64,000 nucleotides of DNA from Leptidea sinapis. Lineage: Eukaryota; Arthropoda; Insecta; Lepidoptera; Pieridae. The DNA lies in assembly GCF_905404315.1 (NCBI RefSeq), contig NC_066284.1:12977001-13041000 (forward strand), in the 5' to 3' direction. A program made the position numbers and the translations under genes. The notes beneath the pieces are model-generated. The model saw nothing but the letters and a program-made list of their open reading frames with translations, searched no databases and was not told the origin of the DNA. This document shows positions 33,441 to 45,029 of this stretch, in pieces. Numbering within the stretch: position 1 is the first letter of the stretch; the number at the start of each line of letters is the position of its first letter.

Positions 33441-35474
33441 GATTTATTTATATGAGTGACACTCGCGTTAATCAATTAAAAAACTATGATTTGAACGAAG
33501 GTGAAAGAAATTTAAATTCAGCCAATTATCAGTTATAACAGTTGAGAATTTAACATCAACTCTTAAACTATAAGGCTTACGAGAAAATTGTGGAAAATAG
33601 CCTCCTCTCCGTCGGAAAGTGAATTGTTATTGGAACAATTTAGTTAGAAGATTCTTTAGCATTGTTTTATGAACCAGTTCAATATTTAATTATTTGATTT
33701 ATTTGCTCTATAACAACTATTATTGTTATACTAGCTTCCTTCCTATCCTTATCAACTTTGTTATTTACGTTAGCTATTTGATTACTAGAATGAGGTTCAC
33801 TTCTTGATAACTTAAGAGCACCACATTTAAAAAAAAATATACTAAGCATAAAGGTGCTGTATGGAGGTTGTCACTGGTGGAAGACACCAGGCAATGATGT
33901 CAGAACTATGGCAGATGGAAATCCGTTATCCCTGCTTACCTTTCTGGCAGACAGGAACAATTATTATATGTATTGTAGAAACGATAGACTTACAATATAG
34001 TATCGTATAGACAAAGCATGCGGGGGAGTAAAAGATCTGTAACGGAGATATAACAGCAAGATAGAAAATCTATTGACAAGTCGTAAACAGCCACGTAACG
34101 TAGTCAGCCACGATTGAAATCAGCTTCTTAGACAAATACTATCAAAATTTGTCACGCATTTACGGGATGCCAGGTCGCCTATATGTAGTAAGTCTGTGGT
34201 AGAAACGGTGGTCAAATCAGATGTTGAAAAGGAATAAATAAGAGTTTTAATACTTTTATAACGTTTCCTATCATACCAAGTTCTAAAATTCAACTTCAAC
34301 CATTTTCAAGTTTAATAATTCGATTCGCTTGTAAAACTATTCCATATCGAATTACTGGGGACTAACGAAGAGCGTTTTTAATTTATCTTCCCCACTGGCC
34401 ACTTGAGCACGTGTGAATAAAGTTTATCTATCGGTCACTGAACCTGCTGCCCATATCTACTTACATGGGGTTGCTTTTATTGACGCACCGGGAATTCGGC
34501 GGGTAATCAGTTTTCCATGCGGTATTGATTCTGTTTCCAAACGCTAGATGGCGTCTCTAACTGAAGTGAAAACTTCTTTGCAGCGTTGAGCACTTTTTGG
34601 TGGGGGAAAACTTATAGGTTATCATCAACGACATGCTCCTGACTGGCGCACGCAATAAATAAATATTTAAAAAATAAATATGTATATTCAGACACTTTTT
34701 GAATGGGTTAAATCTCGTGAGTTCGCGTCATCGAAATGCTTATAAGCAGTATATCTGTAGCTATACAGCCGACGTATTGAGTAACAGTAGTGCTGTGTAT
34801 ATCTTATAAGTGAAATTAAATGGATTTAGTGAAAAGTTCAGTATGTATGTGTGTATTGTTTGATTTATAATATATTATGGTTAATAAGTTTTTAAATATA
34901 TGAATTAGCTTTACGAGGCTGTGAGGGATGTATATTTTAACATTTTTTTTGTAATTCAGGACAATATAAAATACCGTTTATTAATTAAGAATATAAACAA
35001 GAAGAAAACTAAACATAAATTATTTCGTCAGTTAAAGTGAGTTTATAGAAATAGGTAGACATATTTTTAGTTATCCCACGTGTAAACAAATACAAATAAA
35101 ATATGTGATTCTTTTATTTATAACTTCAATTTAATATGTATTTGAATATGCAAGGAAAAGTTTAGCTGGGAGTTGGGAATTGAAAACTTAGTAAAGTAAA
35201 CAAGATCAATCTATGTTTGCGAGTTTATATGAATCACCTCGTATTACCGAGTATATTTCCTTTAAGGAATCAATATTCATAAAGTACTCGGGTATATGTT
35301 GGGGCACGGTTGGCTGAAACTTTATTGATATATTTTATACATACTATATTCATATATTATCGCCGCTCTTATTTCTTTCCCACGTGGAAAGAGATTTCAG
35401 ATCTTTCTTTCCTTAAAATCTGTCTCTTTCCACTGGTGTCAACCAGTCAAGCAGTCTTTAAATCTGACATTTTA
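33441..35474. other. Unassigned stretch
   Basis: AT-rich. The only repeat noted is TGAAGTGAAAACTT...GCGTTGAGCAC at 34562-34600, which recurs at 48621-48658. No gene supported. Confidence 0.35.
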
Positions 35475-35713
35475 AAACCACGCGTTTAGCAAGAAATAAT
35501 TTCTTGCCTTGTACTTACTACCTGCCTACTTTGTGAAATCAATTACGGGCTGCTGTTTTCCCGGATTGATACGACTTAGGGACCTTCAAGAATATAACAT
35601 GGTCCCAAAGGCCGGCAACGCATCTCTTGGACCCGGGGGTCGAGAGATGCGTTGCCGGCCTGTCCATGAGCGGTTGCCTCACCACTCGCCATCTCGTGAG
35701 CCTCTTGCCCGTT
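35475..35713 (+). mobile_element. LINE family B 3' region with an inverted duplication
   Basis: Matches 9680-9890: GCGTTTAGCAAGAAATAATT, TTTGTGAAATCAATTACGGG, GATACGACTTAGGGACCTTC, then AAAGGCCGGCAACGCAT. Here the last block is immediately followed by its own inverted copy (19-bp perfect arms 35609-35627 and 35643-35661). The element then continues to TTGCCCGTT, where an RTE stub is inserted, and ends at 35833-35850. Confidence 0.75.
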
Positions 35714-35821
35714 CATCACCACCATCATCAGCCAAAGAAGTCCACTGCTGGACAAAGGCCTCCCCCAAAGATCTCCATGGTGACCGATCCTACGCTGCCC
35801 TAATCCTACGTTTTCTGGCAA
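35714..35821 (-). mobile_element. RTE 3'-terminal stub inserted in family B
   Basis: 108 bases starting with CATCACCACCATCATCAGCC and CCACTGCTGGACAAAGGCCT, the 3' end of the RTE family at 14383-14840. It is flanked by an 11-base direct repeat TCTTGCCCGTT (35703-35713 and 35822-35832). In the uninterrupted B copy at 9885-9895 this sequence occurs once, so it is a target-site duplication. Confidence 0.85.
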
Positions 35822-35832
35822 TCTTGCCCGTT

Positions 35833-35850
35833 TGCCAGCTCTTATATAAC
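35833..35850 (+). mobile_element. LINE family B terminal bases after the RTE insertion
   Basis: TGCCAGCTCTTATATAA corresponds to the B terminus TGCCCCCTCTTATAAAA at 9891-9907. Confidence 0.65.
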
Positions 35851-35934
35851 AAAAGTATATATAAATAATAATCTAATATTCAAAAATATTACGGTTAGTT
35901 GGCTATGTAGGGGATTTTTTCTTTGAAGCAGGAA

Positions 35935-36130
35935 AACAAACTAGCATTCGACTCAACTCAGGAATCACAGGAGCGTTGACAAATTTTTAGGTGGTACACG
36001 CTTCTTTTTTAGTAATTTCCATAGTTTTACAGTACGGGGTAAATAGTTTCTTGAAAACCGCACTGTTAAGAAACACGACACATGATGCTGTTTAAGATGA
36101 TATTTAAGTTTGCGATCACCCTTCCGATGT
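35935..36130 (-). mobile_element. LINE family A-like fragment, degenerate
   Basis: Antisense AGGAATCACAGGAGCGTTG, then GTGGTACACGCTTCTTTTTT, then TTTCTTGAAAACCGCACTGT keep the order of family A 3' UTR and C-terminal coding, with many changes. Confidence 0.55.
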
Positions 36131-37214
36131 TACTAGTCCCAACCCGATAGATATCAGTGTGATATTCAGATGATGGGAATTACCAAGGGAGTGCCACTTG
36201 CGCCTCTTTCTCCCCAAGAGAAGTTGCCTCCAATGAAGGCTTAACGGGCACATGCCCAAAGCCAGCCCCAGGTAGCGTTTAGTGTTAGTTAGTTTAGAGA
36301 AGCCATCAAATTATTCACAGACTTCATTCCAGATGATTTTAGCAGCATGAAATAAGGTCGAATAGGGGTCTGTGTACTGAAGCGCCCAATGATTTGCTTG
36401 ATTCATTTTTATATGCTTTTACTAATTGCAGATTTCGTAATACAATTGCCGTGCCCGAGCTTGATGTTAGGTAAGCACAGCCTAAATTCGAGAACTTTAC
36501 CGCTCCAACGGCCATCCATCAAATAAAATCAAATTAAAAAATGTTTTACTTCATAGGTAAATCACATTACACTTGAAATATGTCGTTTTACAAATCATTT
36601 CAATTATTATTTTTTTTTAATTTATTCACTAGCTACGGCGCCTTTTACACCGAATATTACTATTTGAGAGTAGGAAAAAGTTCAAAGGTATAGTTCTATA
36701 TGTCTATAGACACCTCGATTGTGAATTGACACAAAACCCTTTTTTTAAAGTCACCAAAATAGTATGTATTGTGGTCTATATATATATATATCTTACTAAA
36801 ATAAAAAAGTTTTGTTTTTTGCCTCTAACTAACAGTGGGTTGTATAAGGATACATTCGAAATAATTCAGCATTTAAAAACCGAAGGATAACCGCATCAAT
36901 CACACCACAATAGAACACGTATATATAATATGTAAACGACAATTCATTCTATAGATGATTTCATCGTATATGACGTCATACATATTCATTCTTTCGAAAA
37001 AAAAAATGTTTGTAGTAAACAAAATGAAGTCATCACTAAAAACTATGGAGCTATTAATGTAGGGTTAGTATGCAGAGTGCGTCCGCATGTAAATATTGCG
37101 ACCATGTGTACCGGGCGATTAAGCCTTGTAGCACACTGCAAGTTGAAATCTATGCGAGATACACTTACTAGGCTATAGCTAGCATGAGCACGTATTTCTT
37201 TGTTTTTTTTTTAT
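36131..37214. other. Unassigned stretch with a family D stub
   Basis: Contains ACTAGCTACGGCGCC...ACACCGAA at 36628-36660, a minus-strand family D 3' UTR piece. The remainder is unrecognised. Confidence 0.4.
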
Positions 37215-37555
37215 TATTTTATAGAAGAGGAGGACGAAAGAGAACTTGATAGTGCGTGATCACCAATCTCACGATCTATTTGAGATGAATCTTGCTATTT
37301 TGAATTTACCCATGTAGTATCGTTTTGGAAAGACTTATATATCCCCAATATACCCAATATACCCAAATATATCAAAAATCCTTGTAGACCACTGAGAAGG
37401 GACGCCATATATCCAGGTGTTGAGGATAATGTATGGTATGAAGGTGGCATTGGATGACAGGAATTAGGTAGAAAGCGTGAATGTCCCGTAAAACTACATA
37501 CAACGAAGCGACGTCTTTCCAACGCTAATCGATTGAGCAAATCACAGATTACTTG
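37215..37555 (-). pseudogene. LINE family A-like copy, degenerate
   Basis: Antisense order is preserved: TAGAAGAGGAGGACGAAAGA, GTGATCACCAA, ACCCATGTAGTATCG, ATCCAGGTGTTGAGGATAAT, AGGAATTAGGTAGAA, and ACGAAGCGACGTCTTTCC. These match family A from 3' UTR to RVQRAAARI-type coding. An 88-codon ORF across it is out of frame and incidental. Confidence 0.6.
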
Positions 37556-37879
37556 ACCCAAAGATACCTGTTTTTTGCTGCATGCAGTTTAGTCCAATAT
37601 TTAGAGTAGATTTGATGTTAAGTTTGCCTTTCAGATAACCACAGAATTTGCAAACGCTGGAGATTCCAAGACCTAGTATTCCAATGGGTGTTCGTATAAA
37701 GAAATATTTGGATATCTTCTCAAATATTTATATTTCATCTGTCTTACCAGAATTACAATGATGTATTTGTGTAGTGCATGTGTCGTTTGCAAGTAGTAGA
37801 ATTATATATAGGTTATGTTTTTACAGTTAGATGATGTTTAATTGACGTAGTATGTGACGTGTAGTTGATATAATAAATA

Positions 37880-38909
37880 AAGGGTGTTTTTTTAAGCCCG
37901 ATATAACTTGAAATTGTAAAAAATAACACAAAAAATTAAATTGTAATCAAAATTTTTTTTTATTCGAAAGATCAATACGTGACATTAACATTTGAAAATG
38001 ATTTCGGGCATATGGGCACCGCGGCTGTTCTTGACGAAGCGCATTCTGGACGTCCAATTTTGGGCCACTTTTTCGAGCACTGCTGGCCGTATGTCACGAA
38101 TAACACAAACAATGCTGGCCTCCAAGGCGTCAATTGTTGCTGGTTTATCAGCATAAACCAGTGGTAATAAGGTCCGATGATGCCACCAGCGTGAAAACCG
38201 CACCAAACGGTGCATTTTTCTGGATGTAATGGAGTCTGTATGGTCTCTTGTGGATTGGTCTCACTCCATATGCGACAATTTTGCTTATTAACAAACCTGT
38301 TAAGCCAAAAATGCGCCTCATCGCTGAACACAATTTTGCGATAAAACAACGGGTCAGTTGCCAACTGCTCTAGAGCCCAATCGGCGAAAGAACGACGCAT
38401 ATAATGGTCTCGGGGCTTCAATTCCTGCACCAGCTGGATCTTATACGGGTGTAGGCCGAGATCTTTGCGCAAAATTTTCCACGTAGTGGACGGACAGAGC
38501 CCCAATTGCTGCGACCGACGACGAATCGATAAATTTGGATCTTCTTCCACACTTTCGTTTACAGCGGCGATATTCTCTTCACTACGCACATTCCTTCGAC
38601 GTGTTGGTGTTATTGCATCCTCTAGAGAGTATGTGGTACGAAATCTATCCATAGTTCGACGAATGGCTTGTTCAGATGGACGATTATGTACGCCATAAAA
38701 ATGACGAAGTCGTCTATAAGTTGCGCGAATCGACGACTGATTTTCAAAGTAAATTTGGATAATTTCGTAGCGTTGTTCAAGCGTGAGTCTATTCATGATG
38801 ATTTGTCAGAGTATACTGAAACAAATAAAAAAAAATGTTTTATCAAAATTTAATTTTTTGTGTTACTTTTTACAATTTAAAGTTCTATCTAGGTTAAAAA
38901 AACACCCTC
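37880..38909 (-). mobile_element. Tc1/mariner element, both ends present, transposase internally deleted
   Basis: Ends AAGGGTGTTTTTTTAA and, inverted, GAGGGTGTTTTTTTAA extend as about 60-base imperfect inverted repeats. TA flanks both sides (37878-37879 and 38910-38911). The minus-strand ORF from 38796 encodes an N-terminal helix-turn-helix region (MNRLTLEQRYEIIQIYFENQ), DPNLSIRRRSQQLGLCPSTTW, and the first catalytic Asp in IVFSDEAHFWLN. It continues to GGIIGPYY, then jumps in another frame to LVYADKPATIDALEASI and SRGAHMPEIIFK. Roughly 110 residues holding the second and third catalytic acids are missing, so it cannot encode an active enzyme but could be mobilised in trans. Confidence 0.85.
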
Positions 38910-38911
38910 TA

Positions 38912-39689
38912 TTAGACACCATTTTTTAATTATGTAATTAGCAAGCAAGTTATGTTTTTATCTTCAGGAGGCTAGATTGTATAATAAACTAACTTAGCTC
39001 CATTCGATGTATTTATTAATATTTTTTTTGGTTTATTGTTTGCCTTACTTTAAATTTTATATCATTGGTTATCTAAACTAATCAAAGCTAAATCTAAACT
39101 AATAAAAAAGGATATCAAAGAGGTAATTCTTATTAAGCATATCTCTTCGCTTTCTCTACACCACATGGCGATTTTAAAATAATAAAGTTGTTCTGTCACG
39201 GGCACCGTGCCTTCTCATTACCCTGAGCTGGTTCATAACAATTTACTCGTATGAAATGCTGATGTTGAACATCCTTAACGTGCTTGGTTTGGTTTTAAAA
39301 TTATAGAAACAAATGTTTGAGCTGTGGTCAAAATACGATTTTAACTCGTTAAATTGTTAGAAAGCTATCGAGGTTTACTTCAAGTATACGACGAATATTT
39401 AATAGAATATTTTTAAAGAATCAATGAATGAGTACACCTCATTAATAGAAGGAACCCATGTGCATTTATCTATCTATCGCTACTTTTTTACTACTATAGG
39501 GGTTGAAATCAGAACGTGTTGCCATAATCCAACTCCTCTGGTACCAAAAAGTGCACCATGCGAGTAGAGAGAGACCTTCTTTCTCTCTGAACCAGAGGGA
39601 GAGAGGTACATTAGGCGACTTATATTTTTACGTAACATTGGGTCCACACTAAATCTCCGGCAAAAGAAAAAGCTATGGAGTAGACGTTA
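38912..39689. other. Unassigned stretch
   Basis: AT-rich; a GAGAGAGA-type run near 39562-39604 and nothing else recognised. Confidence 0.3.
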
Positions 39690-40015
39690 TTTGTTATTTA
39701 TTTATTTAGATTAAAGTTTACAAAAGAAAATTCTTAAAGCTAGCGTCAGAAAACCACACGGGTTTGTAATATATGCTAACAAAGAGTTAAATCTAGGTAC
39801 ATTAACTACAGAACATTAGTGCCAGTTAGATAAATTGTGTAAATATATTTATTTTAAGTGACTTCAAAAGTATTTTTTCTTAATATTACGAGAATTTATA
39901 CAGTTCCGTACATCAGTGGGTAATTCATTAATTAGGCGAGGAACTAGGTAAGCATTCGATCGTTCGCCATATCTATTGAGCGCGCTCGGAGCGCATAAAC
40001 GGCCCCGAGTGATGG
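39690..40015 (-). pseudogene. LINE (Jockey/CR1-like) C-terminal fragment
   Basis: Minus strand: RLCAPSALNRYGERSNAYLV, then PRLINELPTDVRNCINSRNI, then KKKYF and a stop. This is the standard C-terminal block of a CR1/Jockey-like protein. The 3' UTR runs to a TAAATAAATAAATAA tail (39690-39707). 5' truncated at about 40015. It matches no other copy in the window closely. Confidence 0.65.
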
Positions 40016-41162
40016 TTGCATGTGTACTTGCTTAAAGTGTCAATATACCACGAGATCAAAAAAAATAAAACCTGAAAATGATTTTAGTTCGGATGAAAAG
40101 TTTTACCACAAATTCAAACAATTTTGTTATACAAAAGCAAAAAATAAAATAATATAATACTAAATGATCTGTATGGCACTGGTCTTGCAAAACTGAAGTC
40201 AGTTACAGTTGTGTACATTTTTCAGTGACCCCATTGTGTGACGAAAGAGCTCATCAATATTTTTTATTCTATATTATATATTTGTAACATATCATTATAA
40301 AACCGTGATAAATAAAACCTGTTTTAGAAACAGGTCAACGTTTCCAGCCCCCAAAACTAAAATGTGATCATGTTTACGACATGTTTACATTAATTTATGA
40401 AGGGCCCGACACTTATAGGGCTAATTCCAGAACTTTCCATTATACGGGAAAATTGCGTTTCGGAATGATTTAAGGCAGTAAAAATAGTGTAAACATGAAA
40501 TAACGTTTTTATGAAAATTGCCTTTTGGATGCACAGGGGTTGTGAAGGTTTATATTTTATTTAATTGCTAATTTGAGTGAGTTGTGCTTAACACTGACTG
40601 TATAACTTATTTTAATTGGTCTGCAACAATTATTTTGATATTTTGTGTTTGTACTCTCCTATTATTTAATTGCGAAAACAAATTCAGAGTCAATCTCTCT
40701 ATTACAGCGTTACGTTGTATTTTAATAATTTTGTAGTCGAAAAGGATTCCTTGTGAAAGTATTTTGAGAGAATTTGAAAAATATCTTATGTCAAATATCA
40801 TATCATGTATTTGGGATTTTTTTAACAGTTTTCACCAAGGAGTTAACTTCTGATTGTGGTGGTGTCGTAGGTCGGGTTCTTCCCTTCCATAAGAAGTGTT
40901 TAGGGGAGCATGAAGTGCTTTGTTTTTCGATCCTGTATTGTCAGACTCCCAGTTAATTGTCACCACAGAAATATATATAACCAGGAAATAGAAATAAGTG
41001 CTAAAATGAGACCCATACGATTAACATTCCTTGCTACAATACATACATTACTCTGCTAGGTACGCTTGCAATGCTTCGGCGGCTTGAAGCAATGGTACAC
41101 AAAATGACGGCAATATGAAAAAAATACGAATCTCATAGTTAAACTTTTACTTAATTAGTCTC
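40016..41162. other. Unassigned stretch
   Basis: No recognised repeat. A 64-codon ORF at 40607-40801 is featureless. Confidence 0.3.
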
Positions 41163-42590
41163 ATGTATACCGACTATTCAAAAGCTTTTGATAAAATCTG
41201 TCATCTTATCTTAATTCGTAAAATTGAAGAACTCGGTATACATGGCGACCTGCTCCGTTGGCTTACTTCATACCTCAGGGATCGAAGCCAGGCTGTTACA
41301 GTTAAAGGTTACTGCTCTACGTTCGTGCCTGTTACTTCTGGTGTTCCTCAAGGATCTCATCTTGGACCCCTTTTATTTAACCTATACATAAATGACATTA
41401 TTGCCATTTTATTTTTGTATGTAATAATGTATTTAAACATTCTTCAATTCTTCTCTATGCTGATGATATGAAGATATATAAAACAATAAGTAAACCTTCG
41501 GATTGTAGCTTATTACAGGATGATTTGAATGAATTGTGTAAATATTGCAATGATAATCTCTTACAACTTAATATTAAAAAATGTAACGTAATATCTTTTT
41601 CTCGCAAAAAAAATGCTATTAAATTCTAGTACACTTTAAATAAAAATCTTATTGAACGGGTTTCATGGGTGAGAGATTTGGGCGTTCACCTTGACTCCTC
41701 GTTAACCTTTATTCACCACTATAGATGTGTGACTGCAAAAGCCTATCGCATGCTTAGGTTTGTTCTTAGAGTCAGTAAAGATTTTAAACATATTACCACC
41801 TTGATTCTTCTATTTAATGCATTTGTGCGTTCTTTACTTGAATTCGGCTCGGTAATTTGGAATCCTCATTACAATGTCCATATTCAAGAAATAGAGAAAA
41901 TTCAAACGAAATTCTTAAAGCATTTAAAATTTAGGTGTACCGCTATCGATCAATATGTTCCTAACTTAATCTCTCTGGAAAAACGTCGTAAGGTAAAGGA
42001 TCAAACATTTCTGCTAAAATTACTTCATAATATGATTGACTCTCCACTTCTTCTTAATTGCCTTAATTTCCGATGTCCAAGACAATCTTCGCGAATTAAA
42101 TCTTTATTTAATTTACATACTACACGCACTAACTATGCACAAAATGCCTTCATTCATCGTTCTTGTTTAGTATACAACAAAGAATTCTGTTCAATTGATT
42201 ACTTTTCAGGGTGGATACAGAAGTTGATTGAACAAAATAAGAAAATGTCTTAGTTTTAATTAATTCTCATTAGTATTATATATAATAAATATTGCATCTC
42301 TTTATTAACTTAAAAATGTATGCTATTATTATTAATATTATTACTAAAATCATATATAATTTTCTATAAATATTTTGTTATTTTCAATTCAATATATTTA
42401 ATTAATATTTATTATTTTCATTACAAATAGGTACTTTTAAATTGTAATTCATTTGCTCGCATTTTTCTATGTACTATTTAATTGTGGAAACTTTTATTGG
42501 TCAGTGATTTATATTTTAAGTTTTATTTTTTAAGTGTATTAAGTTGTACTGTTTGTTTCCCGAATAAAATAAAATAAATAAATAAATATT
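41163..42590 (+). pseudogene. LINE (Jockey/CR1-like), RT palm to 3' end
   Basis: 5'-truncated copy starting inside RT. YTDYSKAFDKICH and SGVPQGSHLGPLLFNLYIND occupy 41163-41400. After a frameshift the active site YADD is intact at 41456-41467, then CSLLQDDLNELCKYCNDN and LLQLNIKKCNVISFS. A 194-codon ORF (41669-42253) carries RDLGVHLDSSLTF, AYRMLRFVLRVSKDF, RSLLEFGSVIWNPHY and IEKIQTKFLKHLKFR to the C-terminus. The 3' UTR ends in a (TAAA)n tail at about 42573-42590. Few lesions compared with neighbours, so probably a younger copy. Only one copy of this family is seen in the window. Confidence 0.85.
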
Positions 42591-43012
42591 AAATATTATC
42601 ACCGTTTATTTTATAAGAAACCATCAATTAAGTTAATAGCAGACTCCAGGTGAAATATAATCTTTTGATTAGTATAATTGCAGGTTGTGTATGTTTTACG
42701 TGTTCTTTATGTATGCCGTTTCGTAAATACTAAATCACTGCTCACTGCTGTTATGAAATGTATACAAACATTTATAAAATTTGAAAACACGACTTCATGA
42801 CAGACAGAACGGGCCCTACACTCTCTGCTGTCACCTGAGTACAATGTTTACAAATAAATGATAAAAATATTTTATTTGTTAAGTAACAATTTTGTTTAGA
42901 AATGTTTGCTAACATTACCTAACATTTTAACATAACATTAACATTTTATAACATTGTAATCAATTGTTTGTAAACATTTCCTAACAGCAGTGTGGCAGCA
43001 CGTAAATATACT
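42591..43012. other. Unassigned AT-rich spacer
   Basis: Repeated CTAACATT-like words near 42910-42960; no element recognised. Confidence 0.3.
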
Positions 43013-43140
43013 AGCAATATTGTGTATCGGTTTGAAGGTCACCGCTAGTGTTATTAATGGGCTTACCAACTATTGTCTCAAAGTGACGAGCGTCCACGCA
43101 TAGAATTTTCAAGATTCCTGGTCACCACTCTAATGTTTTT
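43013..43140 (+). mobile_element. LINE family D 3' UTR, degenerate sense copy
   Basis: TATCGGTTTGAAGGTCACCG, TATTGTCTCAAAGTGACGAG and TTTTCAAGATTCCTGG follow family D order with many changes. It faces the antisense copy that starts 12 bases downstream. Confidence 0.55.
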
Positions 43141-43152
43141 GCTAATTTTTTT

Positions 43153-43515
43153 ATGATAATAAGGGACGAAACGTGCAGGACGTTTAGCTGATGGTAATTG
43201 ATACGCCCTGCCCATTACGATAGTGCCGCGCTAGATTCATCTCCTTCTGAGCGGCACTACAATTGCACACCATGAGACATTAGATGTTAAGTCTTATTTA
43301 CCCCAGTAATTTCACTAGCTACGGCGCCCTTCACACCGAAACACAATAATTCTTACACATTACTGCTTCACGGAAGAAAAGACGCCGTTGTAGTACACAT
43401 AATCTTGCCGGCATCCTGTGCAAAGAAGCCTCTCATTGCTAAATTAGTCACCTCTTACGACAACCTTGGGCCTGGGACTTCCCTATTCTTTTTATGCCCC
43501 GGGGAAGCACAGGGT
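43153..43515 (-). mobile_element. LINE family D 3' UTR with long upstream segment
   Basis: Antisense copy from AATAAGGGACGAAACGTGC through CTGAGCGGCACTACAATTG, ACTAGCTACGGCGCC and CATCCTGTGCAAAGAAGCC to the additional segment GACAACCTTGGGCCTGGGAC and CCCCGGGGAAGCACAGGG. The last part is also found at 27893-27965. It has the longest family D UTR in the window. Confidence 0.75.
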
Positions 43516-44351
43516 AAAATCAAACAAATGACGTTTTCAAATAAAAAAATTTAGAGTGAAGTCCCTGGAAACATTTTTCTGTGATCACAGATTTATCTAT
43601 CGTCTAATAATAAAACGTAAATCCACAGTAAAAATGTTCATTTAAAATGTGTCTCAATTATGTTTTTATAATTAATCGGCGACATAAATCTAATTAATAC
43701 TATGGTGAACTCACATTTGTAATGACGATCAAATTATTAATTAATCCCGGGAAAGTCCTTAAAAACGAGCGCGGAGGATTTTTAAATTAATCAACAGAAT
43801 CCTTCATAAGTGTTAGCCCTACTTATAATGATTAGGGGACGGATTTAGGGCGGGATTTTTCACTTACCTATATTTGATGAGAACTCCAAGTTTTAATGAC
43901 ATTAACCACCATGAAATATATTTTGACGTGTAACATCTTTCGTCTTGGTTGATGGATATTTTTGTGTTAGTGATTTGGTGGAATAGGACAGAAATGTGTA
44001 ACAGGAACTGTGAAAGCGCGCGTTGGCGGAGGGATTGCAGTGAAATGGTGCCGATTCATTTTGGTGTTGGTGCGGTACTAGCCTCAAATATGTAATTATT
44101 GGAATAAATATACTAGTGCAGATATTTTTCATACTTTAAGATTAATTAATGTCGCTGTCAATATATTTGTAATTGTGATTAATAAAGTTTCACCGATTAA
44201 ATAAGAAACTAACTATTTAATTACACGTGTAATTTTGTTTATCTCTAATATTTCTCACTTTACAAAGCTAGTCAAGTTTCATGTTTTAGTGATTTCCAGA
44301 GATGGGTAAATCTAGAGCAGAATTATCAACAACAGAGCAGGATAACTTTAG
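43516..44351. other. Unassigned stretch
   Basis: No element recognised. Confidence 0.3.
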
Positions 44352-44562
44352 ATAATTTGTACGTCTAGATAGAGTCTCTTGCTGTTAGACAACGCATGAA
44401 AAAAGGCCAGCTTTATTACTTTAGTGTGCGTAACAAGCTACGCGTAACAGTCGCGATATGTATGTCACCTTGTTTTCGTGTGCCGGCGTTGCCGAAAATA
44501 AAGGGTTAACAGGTAGCCGCTACTTTTTTCGACGTGTTCACAACTCTGAAAGTCTATCTAAT
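44352..44562. mobile_element. MITE family L, copy 1
   Basis: Homologous throughout to 59842-60061: ATAATTTGTACGTCTAGATA at the left end, CTCTTGCTGTTAGACAACG, TTTAGTGTGCGT, TATGTCACCTTGTTTTCGTGTG, GTTAACAGG, TTTTTCGACGTGTTCA and AGTCTATCTA. The right inverted end is eroded in this copy. No ORF. Confidence 0.7.
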
Positions 44563-44744
44563 AACATGTCGGATGTTACACATCATATTATGCGACTACT
44601 GTTAGACTCGTTTGTACTTTTTTTTGTGTAACAGGTTGAAAACGAGTATAAATATAATTTGAAAATTGTTCAAAAAGAAAGATAATATTTATGTTTATGT
44701 CTGGAATATTTAGAGAAGTTATTATGATTAACGTACTTATTATA

Positions 44745-44830
44745 CAGAAGGCCTCCGGGGCGCGGGTTTAAGTCCCTGTAGGTGCAATAAATTATTTAAA
44801 CGAATATATTTTGTTTCCGAGTTTTATTTA
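44745..44830 (+). mobile_element. tRNA-derived SINE fragment
   Basis: GCGGGTTTAAGTCCCTGTAG resembles a tRNA T-arm/B box (GGTTTAAGTCC, 44765-44775) followed by AGGTGCAA and TTTGTTTCCGAG, words shared in the same order with the SINE at 63505-63741 (opposite strand). The rest of the SINE body is missing. Confidence 0.55.
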
Positions 44831-44971
44831 TTATAATCCAATTTTCCTAATAAGGCTGAAAGAGTTCACACGTAATTAGCGGTCTATAGAAAGACCTATT
44901 TTGGCGAGGCTTTCGCTAGCAAACATTTAAGAAAATTTAAAAGTAGGAATATATTATGATTTTTTTATATT

Positions 44972-44998
44972 ACAATAAGGAACGAGACGAGCAGGACT
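44972..44998 (-). mobile_element. LINE family D 3' terminal stub
   Basis: AATAAGGAACGAGACGAGCA is the antisense family D terminus, cut after about 27 bases. Confidence 0.5.
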
Positions 44999-45029
44999 AT
45001 TAATAAAAATATTAATAATAGTAAAACAA

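Noticed and set aside
35509..35868. 119-codon ORF
   Set aside because: It spans a family B 3' region, an inverted duplication and an RTE stub; no known protein frame is maintained.
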